DNA of 64,000 nucleotides from Clostridia bacterium (GTDB taxonomy: Bacteria; Bacillota; Clostridia; Oscillospirales; Acutalibacteraceae): the NCBI GenBank assembly GCA_017438845.1, contig JAFRUO010000029.1, forward strand, positions 98,231 to 162,230, read 5' to 3'. Below the pieces are notes generated by a model that was given only the letters and a program-made list of their open reading frames with translations, was not told the DNA's origin and did not search any database. Shown here piece by piece: positions 26,257-34,914 of this stretch (position 1 is its first letter; every line of letters begins with the position of its first letter). The position numbers were made by a program, and so were the translations under genes.

Positions 26257-26794
26257 TAAAACGGAAAAGGAAAGCTTTTTTAAAAAACGAAGGCAGATAA
26301 TTATTTATTTTTTGTGCTGTCTTCTCTGCTTTGCGGCAAACTGGACAGTATATACGCTGATGACCAAAGCGCTGCATGTCGATTTAAGCGAGGTCAGCGG
26401 AACGGGCAACGCCGTTTTCAGCGTTTTCTCGGGTAAGTCGGGCAGCAACCTTTACAAGCTGCTTGCCTGCACGTTTACCGCCTGGACGGTAAACCTGCTG
26501 GTTTCTTTTACGACCAACAAAATGTGGGTATTTAAAAGCCGTGATTGGTCGCTAAGAGTAGTCGGCAGAGAGTTCCTCACCTTCCTCGGCGGGCATTTGT
26601 TTACGGGAGTAATCGACTGGTTCGGCACTCCGCTTCTTGTAATACTCGGGATGAAGGCGAAGTTCTTCGGCATCGAGGGGGCGGCGGCAAAGCTAACGGT
26701 AAACGTAATTATTATGTTCTTAAATTATTTTTTAAGCAAGCTTCTTGTTTTCAGAAAAAAGCATGAAAAAAATCTTCACACGGAGGAAGAATGA
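26246..26794 (+). CDS. GtrA-family membrane protein
   Basis: A 182-residue membrane protein with four predicted helices, matching GtrA (CFAANWTVYTLMT, then FTTNKMWVFKS between helices 2 and 3, and NVIIMFLNYFLSKLLVFRK at the end). GtrA proteins are thought to flip polyprenyl-phosphate sugars or otherwise serve cell-surface glycosylation. It begins inside the HD gene and ends 1 nt before the E2-like gene starts. A second GtrA gene follows, so the operon has two paralogues. No glycosyltransferase is adjacent. Confidence 0.87.
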   Translation: MNYNKTEKESFFKKRRQIIIYFLCCLLCFAANWTVYTLMTKALHVDLSEVSGTGNAVFSVFSGKSGSNLYKLLACTFTAWTVNLLVSFTTNKMWVFKSRDWSLRVVGREFLTFLGGHLFTGVIDWFGTPLLVILGMKAKFFGIEGAAAKLTVNVIIMFLNYFLSKLLVFRKKHEKNLHTEEE

Positions 26795-26795
26795 G

Positions 26796-27785
26796 ATGGA
26801 TTATAAACCGTACACACTCGGCTACAAGCGTCAGGGACGTAAGGACGCTTTCAATGAAAAAAGGTCGGCAGGCTTTGAGGAAAGAGCAGAATACCTTGAC
26901 TTTATCAGAAAAGCGACAGGCTATTCGCTGACAATTTCTCAAAGGACAATTCCTGTTGCGGGTTTTGTGCGTGAAGCCGATGTTACAAAATTCTGGGAGA
27001 TCTATCAGAAAATACACAATGATCCGTCAAGACCGATCAGGATTTCCTTTAACACCATGATGCTCAGGCTTGTCATCGAATGCCTAAAAAGCGCACCGAT
27101 TCTTAACGCACATATGTCGTACAAGCCCTTCAATGCTACGGGCACGCTTACCTATAAGGGTAACGTTGAGGTTTCAATGCCCGTAATTCTTCCCGACGGC
27201 AGAATGCTTCCGCTTCTGCTTCACGATATGGGGAACAAAAATCTTGACGAAATAGCGGCGGCAGTCAAGGAGCTTGAAAGAAAGCTTAACAACACTATCT
27301 TTGAAATGGCTCTCTATGAGGTTTCAAAGGAAAGAATGTTCGGACTTATTAAACACGGTCATATTCTTCAGGCGCTTGCGACGGGTCTTTCAAGTCTTGT
27401 CGGACCGCAGAAGGTTAACCTTCCGCCGAGGAAGGCAAGAAAAGAATACAAAAAGAACGAAAAATATGAGGACGTGCTTCACGGTGAGGATATCGGAGAG
27501 GGTACGGTATGTATTTCCGACCTCGGAAGCATATACTCCGGAAAGGGCTTTGCTACCACCTCGCCCATTCTTCAGCCTACCACCTCGGTTATGGCGTTCG
27601 GCAGAGTCCGTGACGAGGACAAGGTATACAAGGACGGGGAGGGCAACCTGCAGTTAAAGACTATCAAGGTTTTACCCTTTACACTTCTTTTCGACCACAA
27701 AATCGGCGGTTTCCCGGACACCGTCCCCTTCTTAAACAGACTTGATGAGTTACTTGAAAACCCCGAAGTAATGCTTGAATGGTAA
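26796..27785 (+). CDS. 2-oxoacid dehydrogenase E2-like acyltransferase, no lipoyl domain, altered HxxxD motif
   Basis: A 329-residue protein matching the catalytic domain of E2 acyltransferases (CAT fold). The start is ATG 26796 after GGAGGAAG. Conserved stretches are ISDLGSIYSGKGFATTSPIL, VMAFGRV and LLFDHKIGGFPDTVPFL. There is no lipoyl or E1-binding domain, so it is not a normal dehydrogenase core. In the active-site motif HxxxDG the His is kept (DHKIGG) but the Asp is Gly. It lies between two GtrA genes, pointing to a surface-lipid or glycan role. It may acylate a different substrate with acyl-CoA; this is inference. Confidence 0.75.
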   Translation: MDYKPYTLGYKRQGRKDAFNEKRSAGFEERAEYLDFIRKATGYSLTISQRTIPVAGFVREADVTKFWEIYQKIHNDPSRPIRISFNTMMLRLVIECLKSAPILNAHMSYKPFNATGTLTYKGNVEVSMPVILPDGRMLPLLLHDMGNKNLDEIAAAVKELERKLNNTIFEMALYEVSKERMFGLIKHGHILQALATGLSSLVGPQKVNLPPRKARKEYKKNEKYEDVLHGEDIGEGTVCISDLGSIYSGKGFATTSPILQPTTSVMAFGRVRDEDKVYKDGEGNLQLKTIKVLPFTLLFDHKIGGFPDTVPFLNRLDELLENPEVMLEW

Positions 27786-27789
27786 ACAA

Positions 27790-28251
27790 ATGAAAACAAT
27801 AAAGGCACTTGCATTAAAGTACAGAGAAATAATTGTTTACATCATTTTCGGCGTGCTGACCACCCTTGTAAACTGGGCGGTTTACACCGTTATGGTGGAG
27901 CTTTTAAAAATTGACATCACCCTTTCAAACGCCTGCGCCTGGGTAGCAGGCGTACTGTTTGCGTTTATAACGAACAAAATATATGTCTTTCGCTCAAAAA
28001 GCAAGCGGACGGTAACAGTGTTGAGAGAGCTTGTTTCCTTTGTCGGAGCGAGAGCGCTTACGGGGCTGATGGAAATATTCCTGCCGAGGTTCCTTATTGA
28101 TCACGGTCTGAGTCAAACTATTTTCGGCATTGACGGCGCAGCGGCAAAAGCGCTTGTATCGGTCGCAGTAGTCATTTTAAACTATGTGTTTTCAAAGCTG
28201 ATTGTCTTTAAAAAGAAAAAAGCAGAGGAAAGCACAAAAGAAAGTGAATAA
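27790..28251 (+). CDS. GtrA-family membrane protein (second copy)
   Basis: A 153-residue four-helix membrane protein of the GtrA type (FGVLTTLVNWAVYTVM, FAFITNKIYVFRSK, VAVVILNYVFSKLIVFKK). The first ATG is 27790; TTG 27775 in frame is less likely. The ribosome site is weak and the start lies 4 nt after the preceding stop, so translation probably depends on coupling. It differs clearly from the first GtrA copy, so the pair may form a heteromeric or two-step system with the E2-like enzyme. Confidence 0.85.
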   Translation: MKTIKALALKYREIIVYIIFGVLTTLVNWAVYTVMVELLKIDITLSNACAWVAGVLFAFITNKIYVFRSKSKRTVTVLRELVSFVGARALTGLMEIFLPRFLIDHGLSQTIFGIDGAAAKALVSVAVVILNYVFSKLIVFKKKKAEESTKESE

Positions 28252-28264
28252 AAACACAAAGCTC

Positions 28265-28293
28265 TTGCATTTTTATGCAGAATAGGCTATAAT
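28265..28293 (+). promoter_or_regulatory. promoter of the amino acid ABC importer
   Basis: TTGCAT (28265-28270), 17-nt spacer, TATAAT (28288-28293), about 33 nt before the start codon. Confidence 0.85.
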
Positions 28294-28326
28294 ACTTGCA
28301 TACTATTTTTTCAGGAGGAAAATATA

Positions 28327-29124
28327 ATGAAAAAGACTTTTAAAATTCTTGCCGCAGTTCTGGCGCTTGTTATGGTGCTCGCAGCTTTTGCGGCTTGCGG
28401 AAGCACTGAAAACGAGCCTGCACAGACAGAGGCTCAGAAGGAAACTCTCGTTATGGCTACCAATGCGGAATTCCCGCCTTACGAGTACCATGAGGGCGAC
28501 GCCATCGTAGGTATCGACGCCGAAATCGCACAGCTTATCGCTGACAAGCTCGGCATGGAGCTTAAAATCGAGGACGTTGCATTTGACTCAATCATCCCCG
28601 GCGTTCAATCAGGTAAGTATGATATGGGTATGGCAGGCATGACCGTTACCGACGAAAGACTTGAAACCGTTAACTTCTCCACAAGCTATGCCACAGGCGT
28701 TCAGGCTGTTATCGTTAAAGAGGATTCGGCAATCAAGAGCGTTGACGACATTAAGGCTGACGGCTCAATGAAAATCGGCGTTCAGACCTCGACCACCGGT
28801 GACATCTATGCTTCCGACACTGTTGAAAACGGCGGCTTCGGTGAAGCAAATGTTGTAAAGTATGACAACGGCGCACTTGCAGTTCAGGCACTCGTTTCCG
28901 GCAAGGTTGACTGCGTTATCATCGACAACGAGCCTGCAAAATCCTATGTTGCGGCTAACGAAGGACTTAAGGTTCTTGAAACAGAGTACGTAAGCGAGGA
29001 TTACGCTATCTGCTTTGCAAAGACAAACACCGAGCTTCAGCAGAAGGTTGACGGCGCTCTTAAGGAGCTTATCGCCGACGGTTCGGTTCAGAAGGTTATT
29101 GACAAGTACATCAAGGCTGACTGA
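28327..29124 (+). CDS. polar amino acid ABC transporter substrate-binding lipoprotein
   Basis: A 265-residue solute-binding protein of family 3. The signal peptide ends at a lipobox (FAAC, Cys about residue 24), so it is membrane-tethered. EFPPYEYHEG, GIDAEIAQLIADKLG and DMGMAGMTVTDER are family hallmarks of binding proteins for glutamine, arginine, cystine or similar. CAGGAGGAAA precedes the ATG. It is followed by permease and ATPase genes, forming a complete importer. The exact amino acid cannot be told. Confidence 0.93.
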   Translation: MKKTFKILAAVLALVMVLAAFAACGSTENEPAQTEAQKETLVMATNAEFPPYEYHEGDAIVGIDAEIAQLIADKLGMELKIEDVAFDSIIPGVQSGKYDMGMAGMTVTDERLETVNFSTSYATGVQAVIVKEDSAIKSVDDIKADGSMKIGVQTSTTGDIYASDTVENGGFGEANVVKYDNGALAVQALVSGKVDCVIIDNEPAKSYVAANEGLKVLETEYVSEDYAICFAKTNTELQQKVDGALKELIADGSVQKVIDKYIKAD

Positions 29125-29199
29125 TAATTAATTCATAATCGCTTAAATTAGGGCGGTATCCCCGCCCTGATTTTATTGTTTAAGAAGGGAGCGAAAAGC

Positions 29200-29934
29200 T
29201 TGCCTGAATTCATCAGAGAATTTATTGACAAGATAAAGTTTATATACCTCGGCGACAGCCGATACTTAAAGCTGATTGAAGGCTTTACGAACACCCTTAA
29301 AATAACCGCAGGCGCACTTGTTGTCGGTATCATAATCGGTATTGTGATTGCCGCAGTGCGTTCCTCGTATGACAAGAACAAGGAGTCGCTGAAGCTCAGG
29401 GGCGGAATCGGTTATCACATACTTAAGGTTTTCAACGCGATCTGCCAGCTTTACCTTACGGTAATCAGAGGCACGCCCGTTGTAGTTCAGCTTATGATTT
29501 CGTATTTCGTAATCTTTGCCGCTTCGGACAACGGCGTTATGGTCGGCATTTTCGCCTTCGGTCTTAACTCGGGAGCGTACGTTGCCGAAATATTTCGTGC
29601 AGGCATTATGTCGGTTGACCCCGGTCAGTTTGAGGCAGGACGAAGCCTCGGCTTTAACTACATAAAAACCATGAGGTACATTATCATACCGCAGATGTTC
29701 AAGGCGGTACTGCCCACGCTGTTAAACGAGTTTATCGCACTTTTAAAGGAAACCTCGGTAGCAGGTTACGTCGGCGTTATGGACCTTACCAAGGCAGGCA
29801 ACATTATTGCAGGCAGAACCTTTGAGTATTTTGTACCGCTTTTCACGGTCGCACTCACCTACCTTGTGTGCGTAATAGTTCTTACCTCGCTTGTTTCGAG
29901 GCTTGAGAGGAGGCTGCGTAAGAGTGACAGATAA
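29200..29934 (+). CDS. amino acid ABC transporter permease
   Basis: A 244-residue inner-membrane permease of the HisM/GlnP type. The start is probably TTG 29200 after AAGGGAG; an earlier in-frame TTG lies within the leader. It has the N-terminal [13 protein letters not shown] opening ([16 protein letters not shown]) and the EAA loop near the C-terminal half ([22 protein letters not shown]), which contacts the ATPase. About five helices. It overlaps the ATPase gene by 11 nt. Confidence 0.93.
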   Translation: MPEFIREFIDKIKFIYLGDSRYLKLIEGFTNTLKITAGALVVGIIIGIVIAAVRSSYDKNKESLKLRGGIGYHILKVFNAICQLYLTVIRGTPVVVQLMISYFVIFAASDNGVMVGIFAFGLNSGAYVAEIFRAGIMSVDPGQFEAGRSLGFNYIKTMRYIIIPQMFKAVLPTLLNEFIALLKETSVAGYVGVMDLTKAGNIIAGRTFEYFVPLFTVALTYLVCVIVLTSLVSRLERRLRKSDR

Positions 29935-30670
29935 CGTATTGATTAAGGTGCAGGACCTCAAAAAGTATTACAACGGCGAGGATGTCAAGGCTCTTGACGG
30001 TATAAGCTGTGAAATATCAAAGGGCGAGGTAATTGTCGTAATCGGACCGTCGGGTTCGGGCAAATCGACCTTCCTACGCTCGCTGAATCTGCTTGAAATT
30101 CCCACGGGCGGTCATATCTTTTTTGAGGGTACGGACATCACCGACAGGAAAACGGACATCAACGTACACCGCCAGAAAATGGGTATGGTGTTCCAGCACT
30201 TCAACCTTTTCCCGAACATGACCGTGCTGAAAAATATGACAATTGCACCCGTAAAGCTTCTCGGCGCCGACAAGGCGGAAGCCGAAAAGAAGGCACGAGA
30301 GCTGCTTGCAAGGGTCGGTCTTGAGGACAGAGCCGACGCTTACCCGTCGCAGCTTTCGGGCGGACAGAAGCAGAGGGTTGCCATTGTAAGGGCGCTTTGC
30401 ATGTCGCCCGATGTAATGCTTTTCGACGAGCCGACAAGCGCGCTCGACCCTGAAATGGTCGGAGAGGTGCTTGACGTTATGAAGGAGCTTGCAAACGAGG
30501 GTATGACGATGGTTGTCGTCACTCACGAAATGGGCTTCGCCAAGGAGGTCGGCACAAGGGTGCTGTTTATGGACGAGGGAAAAATCCTTGAGGAGGGCAC
30601 GCCAGATAAGATTTTCAACAACCCCGAAAACCCGAGACTTAAGGACTTTTTGTCAAAGGTGCTGATATAA
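29924..30670 (+). CDS. amino acid ABC transporter ATP-binding protein
   Basis: A 248-residue ATPase energising the importer. The start is GTG 29924 behind GAGGAGG; a longer frame would be inside the permease gene. Walker [10 protein letters not shown] (about residue 38), Q-loop in FQHFNLF, signature LSGGQKQR, Walker [12 protein letters not shown] and the switch His in VVTHEM are all present. It belongs to the GlnQ/HisP group. A terminator follows 10 nt after the stop. Confidence 0.95.
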   Translation: MTDNVLIKVQDLKKYYNGEDVKALDGISCEISKGEVIVVIGPSGSGKSTFLRSLNLLEIPTGGHIFFEGTDITDRKTDINVHRQKMGMVFQHFNLFPNMTVLKNMTIAPVKLLGADKAEAEKKARELLARVGLEDRADAYPSQLSGGQKQRVAIVRALCMSPDVMLFDEPTSALDPEMVGEVLDVMKELANEGMTMVVVTHEMGFAKEVGTRVLFMDEGKILEEGTPDKIFNNPENPRLKDFLSKVLI

Positions 30671-30680
30671 GACATAACAA

Positions 30681-30706
30681 AAAGCAGCCGTCAGACTGCT
30701 TTTTTT
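30681..30706 (+). terminator. terminator of the amino acid ABC operon
   Basis: Stem aaagcag / ctgcttt (30681-30687 and 30696-30702) with an 8-nt loop and a T-run. The SLH gene -35 begins directly after it. Confidence 0.8.
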
Positions 30707-30707
30707 G

Positions 30708-30735
30708 TTGACGATATTCAGCATTATGTTATAAT
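30708..30735 (+). promoter_or_regulatory. promoter of the SLH protein gene
   Basis: TTGACG (30708-30713), 16-nt spacer, TATAAT (30730-30735), 24 nt before the ATG. Confidence 0.8.
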
Positions 30736-30759
30736 TATCATAAAAGGGGGGGCAACATT

Positions 30760-32148
30760 ATGAACGGTCTTTCCAAATTAATGAGCATATTATTAGTATT
30801 CAGCCTTGTGTTTTGTATGTTTTCTGTCTCTTCCGAAGCAGTCAGTGCCAACCTCGTTGATAAACTGAAGCGTGACAAATGGTATGCAGACGGAGACATT
30901 GACAATTACATCTTTTATTATATAGGCAGTGACAACCAAATCCATATAGGCAGAACAGAATACAGATACGGGAACTGGGAAACTCCCTACTTTCAGGGGG
31001 ATTCACACGGTACGTACAGCTACAATAAAAATACAAATACAATAAGCTTTGAACAGCCGAATTACGGAGATGGAAATTACTATATACATTATGAAATAAT
31101 CGACCTTGGGCTGGACGATATTCTGATACTGAAGACTACGGACGACTATCCTTGGTCGGATGAATACTCACCTTATACTTATTATACTCCTATTTTCAGA
31201 GAGGGCGGCTTCAGTGTTGAGCATACCCCCGATTCAGACACGCCCGACGAAGCCAGTGAAATGTTCAACAAGTATAAGAGCACCTGCTGGTATTCAAACT
31301 ATCTTAACACCGTTGAGAATTATGAAAACGAAAATGTGAATTATATCTGGTTATATTACAGTCTTTATGCGGAGTTCGGTCAGCACGCAGTAGTCGGTAC
31401 AAACAAGAAGGCATATAACGACATTTACTGGGCACCGGTATATAATGCGAATTGCGGATACTGTCTTGCAATAAACGAGGGACCCGGATTCGGTCATATC
31501 TATCTTACAGAACAGAACGGAAGTTTGTATGCGTTGATTATCAGTGAAGGTCCCGAAGGATATTATCATGTTGAGAAATTAGAAAGATACTTCCCCGATG
31601 TTCCGAAAAACGCATGGTATTACGGCGCAGTAAAATATGTTTCCGATAAAGGCTACATTAACGGCTATTCAACAGGCAAATTCGGTGCTGTTGACAACCT
31701 TAAACGTCAGGATTTTGTTGTAATTCTTTCAAAGATTACAGGCGCAGACCTTGACAAGTATGCGGCTATGACCCCGAAGCTCAAGGATGTTAAGAAGGGT
31801 GCATATTATGCGGCAGCCGTTAACTGGGCGGTTGATAATAACATTATCGCAGGCTATGCCAACGGCAACTTCGGTGTTAACGACAACATCACCCGTGAGC
31901 AGGTAGCAACCATTCTTTACAGATATATGGGCTCACCTGAAGTTAAGGATATAAACAAGACTTTAGCTAAATTCAGCGATGTAAACCGCATCAGCTCCTT
32001 CGCAAAGACAGCGGTAGCATGGGCGGTACAGAACAACGTAATCAGCGGTATGGCAGACGGCAGAGTAGCATCGGCAGAGGGCGCAAGCCGTGCACAGATT
32101 GCTTCGATTATCATGAGAATGGATCAGCAGGGAATGTTTAATAAGTAA
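30760..32148 (+). CDS. secreted S-layer homology (SLH) domain protein
   Basis: A 462-residue exported protein. Signal peptide at about 1-30. The N-terminal 240 residues are Tyr, Asn and Asp rich, with two copies of a similar beta-rich unit (near residues 38-145 and 168-270); I know no family for them. Three SLH domains follow: FPDVPKNAWYYGAVKYV, LKDVKKGAYYAAAVNWAV and FSDVNRISSFAKTAVAWAV. They should attach the protein to pyruvylated secondary cell-wall polymer. The ATG follows a long G-run (AAAGGGGGGG). Single gene; no partner nearby. Confidence 0.88.
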   Translation: MNGLSKLMSILLVFSLVFCMFSVSSEAVSANLVDKLKRDKWYADGDIDNYIFYYIGSDNQIHIGRTEYRYGNWETPYFQGDSHGTYSYNKNTNTISFEQPNYGDGNYYIHYEIIDLGLDDILILKTTDDYPWSDEYSPYTYYTPIFREGGFSVEHTPDSDTPDEASEMFNKYKSTCWYSNYLNTVENYENENVNYIWLYYSLYAEFGQHAVVGTNKKAYNDIYWAPVYNANCGYCLAINEGPGFGHIYLTEQNGSLYALIISEGPEGYYHVEKLERYFPDVPKNAWYYGAVKYVSDKGYINGYSTGKFGAVDNLKRQDFVVILSKITGADLDKYAAMTPKLKDVKKGAYYAAAVNWAVDNNIIAGYANGNFGVNDNITREQVATILYRYMGSPEVKDINKTLAKFSDVNRISSFAKTAVAWAVQNNVISGMADGRVASAEGASRAQIASIIMRMDQQGMFNK

Positions 32149-32335
32149 TAGGTAATAGTGAATAGTGAATAAGTAACGTAGGGGCGACCATTGTTCGCCT
32201 CTATTTTTTGATGTAATTAATCTGTAGGGGGCGGAGTGTAAAAGTGAAGAGTGAAGAAGTAATAAGTATTTGCTTCGCAAACTGTAGGGGCGACCAATGG
32301 TCGCCCCTACGGCGTGTAATGTTTATTTTGTCAAA
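32149..32335. repeat. GTAGGGGCGACCA palindromic repeats
   Basis: A perfect inverted repeat with 13-nt arms GTAGGGGCGACCA and one central base lies at 32284-32310. A degraded copy (GTAGGGGCGACCA then TTGTTCGCCTCT) is at 32179-32203. Short tandem AATAGTGAATA units lie at 32153-32175. No gene is present. These look like non-coding interspersed palindromes; the plus-strand copy could also act as a weak terminator for the SLH gene. Confidence 0.65.
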
Positions 32336-32489
32336 CAATTGCGGGACGTCGAGGACGCCGTCCCCTACGGAGGAAAGCCTTCCCCTTGAGGGGAAGGTGC
32401 CGAATGTAATGAGGCGGATGAGGTGTAATAAAACCACATCAAACCTCGGCGGACGAACAATGGTAGTCCCTACGGTGTGTCCCGCAATT
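32336..32489. repeat. miniature element-like unit with terminal inverted repeats
   Basis: CAATTGCGGGAC (32336-32347) is matched inversely by GTCCCGCAATT (32479-32489), enclosing about 150 bp. Inside, each end carries CCCTACGG and an internal hairpin CCTTCCCC / GGGGAAGG (32378-32397). There is no coding frame with a ribosome site. It has the build of a MITE-like or REP-like non-autonomous element, next to other palindromes. Confidence 0.55.
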
Positions 32490-32527
32490 TTGAATTAACC
32501 GTTTGAATAATTATTTTTTCTTCATAA

Positions 32528-33295
32528 TTATTTTCCCTTAATTCTCCGTATTACAGCCTTTTCAAGGCGGGAAACCTGTGCCTGTGAAATGCCGATTTCC
32601 TCGGCTACCTCCATCTGCGTTTTGCCCTGCATAAAGCGAAGCGATACAATTTGCTTTTCCCTTTTTGAAAGCTCCTTTAAAGTCTGCTTAATCATCAGCT
32701 CATCGACCCAGTCCTTGTCACTGTCAAGGGAGCTTATCTGGTCCATAACGTAAATTGTGTCGCCCGAATCGGAATAAACGGGCTCGTAAAGGCTGACGGG
32801 CTCTACAATCGACTCAAGTGCCACAACCACGCTCTCCCTGCTTTGCCCGAGCTGACTTGCGATTTCCTCAACAGTTGGGTCACGGTGTAATTCGTTCTGC
32901 AGTCTTTCCTTAACCTGCATTGCGTGAAAGGCAAGGTCCCTCATTGAACGGCTGACGCGCACGGAGTTGTTATCTCTTAAATACCTTTTGATTTCACCGA
33001 TAATCATAGGTACGGCATAAGTCGAAAAGCGGACGTTCTGGGAGATGTCAAAGTTATCAATCGCCTTTATAAGTCCTATACAGCCGACCTGAAAAAGGTC
33101 GTCGGGGTTTTCTCCCCTGCCGGTAAAGCGTTGCACCACCGATAGCACAAGGCGTAAATTGCCCTGAATCAGCTTCTCCCTTGCGGTGCTGTCGCCCTCC
33201 CTCATCGCCTTTAAAAGCTCCGTCTTTTCGCTTTCCTTGAGTACCTTTAGCTTTGCGGTATTAACTCCGCAAATTTCCACCTTATTATATTGCAT
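32528..33295 (-). CDS. sigG: sporulation sigma factor SigG (late forespore)
   Basis: A 255-residue sigma factor directing late forespore transcription. The start is ATG 33295 behind GGGGTG; a GTG 9 nt upstream is part of that site. The N-terminus YNKVEICGVNTAKL is diagnostic of SigG and is where the anti-sigma factor interacts. Region 2 has DDLFQVGCIGLIKAIDNFD and RFSTYAVPMIIGEIKR. Region 4 ends SQAQVSRLEKAVIRRIKGK. Unlike many Firmicutes, spoIIGA and sigE are not adjacent. The ribosome site lies within a long hairpin. Confidence 0.97.
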   Translation of the reverse strand: MQYNKVEICGVNTAKLKVLKESEKTELLKAMREGDSTAREKLIQGNLRLVLSVVQRFTGRGENPDDLFQVGCIGLIKAIDNFDISQNVRFSTYAVPMIIGEIKRYLRDNNSVRVSRSMRDLAFHAMQVKERLQNELHRDPTVEEIASQLGQSRESVVVALESIVEPVSLYEPVYSDSGDTIYVMDQISSLDSDKDWVDELMIKQTLKELSKREKQIVSLRFMQGKTQMEVAEEIGISQAQVSRLEKAVIRRIKGK

Positions 33296-33300
33296 AAAGA

Positions 33301-33351
33301 ACACCCCGTCAGGATAATTACTTCTAAGGTAATTATTGCCCGTCGGGGTGT
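33301..33351 (-). promoter_or_regulatory. long hairpin in the sigG leader containing its ribosome binding site
   Basis: On the minus strand ACACCCCG pairs with CGGGGTGT (33344-33351 with 33301-33308), CGGG with CCTG, and ATAATTAC with GTAATTAT (33329-33336 with 33314-33321). That is about 20 bp with one mismatch and one bulge. The GGGGTG Shine-Dalgarno of sigG is the 3' arm. It may also be the terminator of the upstream symporter gene. Confidence 0.75.
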
Positions 33352-33371
33352 AATTAATTCATTTTTATGGA

Positions 33372-34895
33372 TTATTCGGCTGCCGTAAAGCCTTCCTCTT
33401 CACGCTTGGCGGCAAGCTCCTGCTGCATTTTCTTCTTGTTTTCACCCGAAAGCTTATAGAAGAACATCGGAATTGAGCAAAGCAGCATGCTGATACCGGG
33501 AACAAGCGAAACGAGTGAGAACATCGCAAAGTTCTGTGTTCTGAGCAGCTCCGTTGCAGGTCTTAAAACCTCCTTGGTAAGCATATCCTCAGGCTTGAAG
33601 CCGATGAACATATACATAACGATAATACCGCAGGTGGAAAACGCCGAACCGAATTTGTTGATAAGTCCCTGACAAGCAGAGCCGAGAGCGTTATCACGGT
33701 GTCCGGTTGTAAGCTCCATATAATCAAGGCAGTCATAAATCATTGCAATCGAAAGCGTGTTTATAACGCCGAGAGGAATGCACTGAACAAGAATAAACGG
33801 AATGCAGATATAAAGATTGTTGGTAAACCAGCCGATAAGCGTTGTGCCGATACTTGCAACAAAGCCTGCAAGGCAGGTTGTGATAAGCAGCTTCTTGTAG
33901 TCAAAGCGCTTCATAAGAGTCGGCATAAGCAGGGTTGCGCCAAACATACCCACAACTGCACAAAGCTGGAAAATAGTTTTAACGCTTGAAACAGACTTTG
34001 AAACAGCGTCATTTATTTCAGCCTGAGTCATTCCGGTGAGATCGGGACCGATATAAAAGGCGTATCTTGCGACATGAATTGCCGCCGCCTGAACCATATA
34101 ACGTCCGCTTGAGAGTATACCCATAGCAATAATAAGCAACAACGGCTTGCAGGTAAACACGCGCTTGATAGTTGACGGTTCTCCCTCAACCTTTTTTGTC
34201 GGAGGCGGTACAGCCCTTTCTTTAATGTGGAAATACGAATTTACATAAAGCAGAGAGCCGATAATAACTACCGTTATGGCAAGCACTCTGTATTTTGTCT
34301 TTTCGTAATGAAGTCCTTCACTCGTACCCATAAAAATCGGTAAAATAAAGGCAAGCGCAAAGAACAACACCTCAGGCAAAGCCGAGCCGACGGAGTTCCA
34401 GATTTTCGAGAAGGAAACAACATGGCTTCTTTCGTCGGAATTAGGTGTGATAACATTCGGGAAACTCCAAAACGGAACGTCCGCCATGGTATAAATCATA
34501 CCCCACAGCACGTAAACAACGGCGCAAAAAACCATAAGCTTTTTCTGGTTGGGGTCATTTTGGAACGTAGGGCTTATGTACATAAGCACGGTCAGAACGG
34601 CTATGAAGGGTGCGGCAAAAAGTATATACGGTTTATACTTGCCCCACTTAGTCTGATGACGGTCAACAATAACGCCCATAAGCGGGTCGTTAATCGCGTC
34701 CCAAACACGCGCAAGAAGCATCAGCAAAAGCACAAAAATAAGCGGCAGCTGAAGCACGTTAACATAATAGTCGCTGATGTAACTTGACATCATGGCATAA
34801 ATCATACCCTGACCGAGTCCGCCGAGAGAGAACATCCACAGCTCTTTCTTGCCGACATAGGTTTTCGGCTGATTTTCGGTTTTAATTTTTCCCAT
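33372..34895 (-). CDS. GPH-family sugar:cation symporter (MFS)
   Basis: A 507-residue, twelve-helix transporter of the glycoside-pentoside-hexuronide group. Family blocks are GLGQGMIYAMMSSYISDYYVN in parts, RVWDAINDPLMGVIVDR (about residue 65-81) and WGKYKPYIL. A long polar insertion near 225-245 and a charged tail are present. AAGGGGAT precedes the ATG. It probably imports an oligosaccharide or glycoside with a cation; the substrate is not shown and no glycosidase is adjacent. A phosphoesterase gene lies upstream. Confidence 0.88.
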   Translation of the reverse strand: MGKIKTENQPKTYVGKKELWMFSLGGLGQGMIYAMMSSYISDYYVNVLQLPLIFVLLLMLLARVWDAINDPLMGVIVDRHQTKWGKYKPYILFAAPFIAVLTVLMYISPTFQNDPNQKKLMVFCAVVYVLWGMIYTMADVPFWSFPNVITPNSDERSHVVSFSKIWNSVGSALPEVLFFALAFILPIFMGTSEGLHYEKTKYRVLAITVVIIGSLLYVNSYFHIKERAVPPPTKKVEGEPSTIKRVFTCKPLLLIIAMGILSSGRYMVQAAAIHVARYAFYIGPDLTGMTQAEINDAVSKSVSSVKTIFQLCAVVGMFGATLLMPTLMKRFDYKKLLITTCLAGFVASIGTTLIGWFTNNLYICIPFILVQCIPLGVINTLSIAMIYDCLDYMELTTGHRDNALGSACQGLINKFGSAFSTCGIIVMYMFIGFKPEDMLTKEVLRPATELLRTQNFAMFSLVSLVPGISMLLCSIPMFFYKLSGENKKKMQQELAAKREEEGFTAAE

Positions 34896-34914
34896 AGTAT
34901 ATCCCCTTTTTAAA

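Noticed and set aside
32149..32527. A CRISPR array from the repeated GGGGCGACCA units
   Set aside because: Copies are few, irregularly spaced and palindromic, without spacers of constant size or cas genes.
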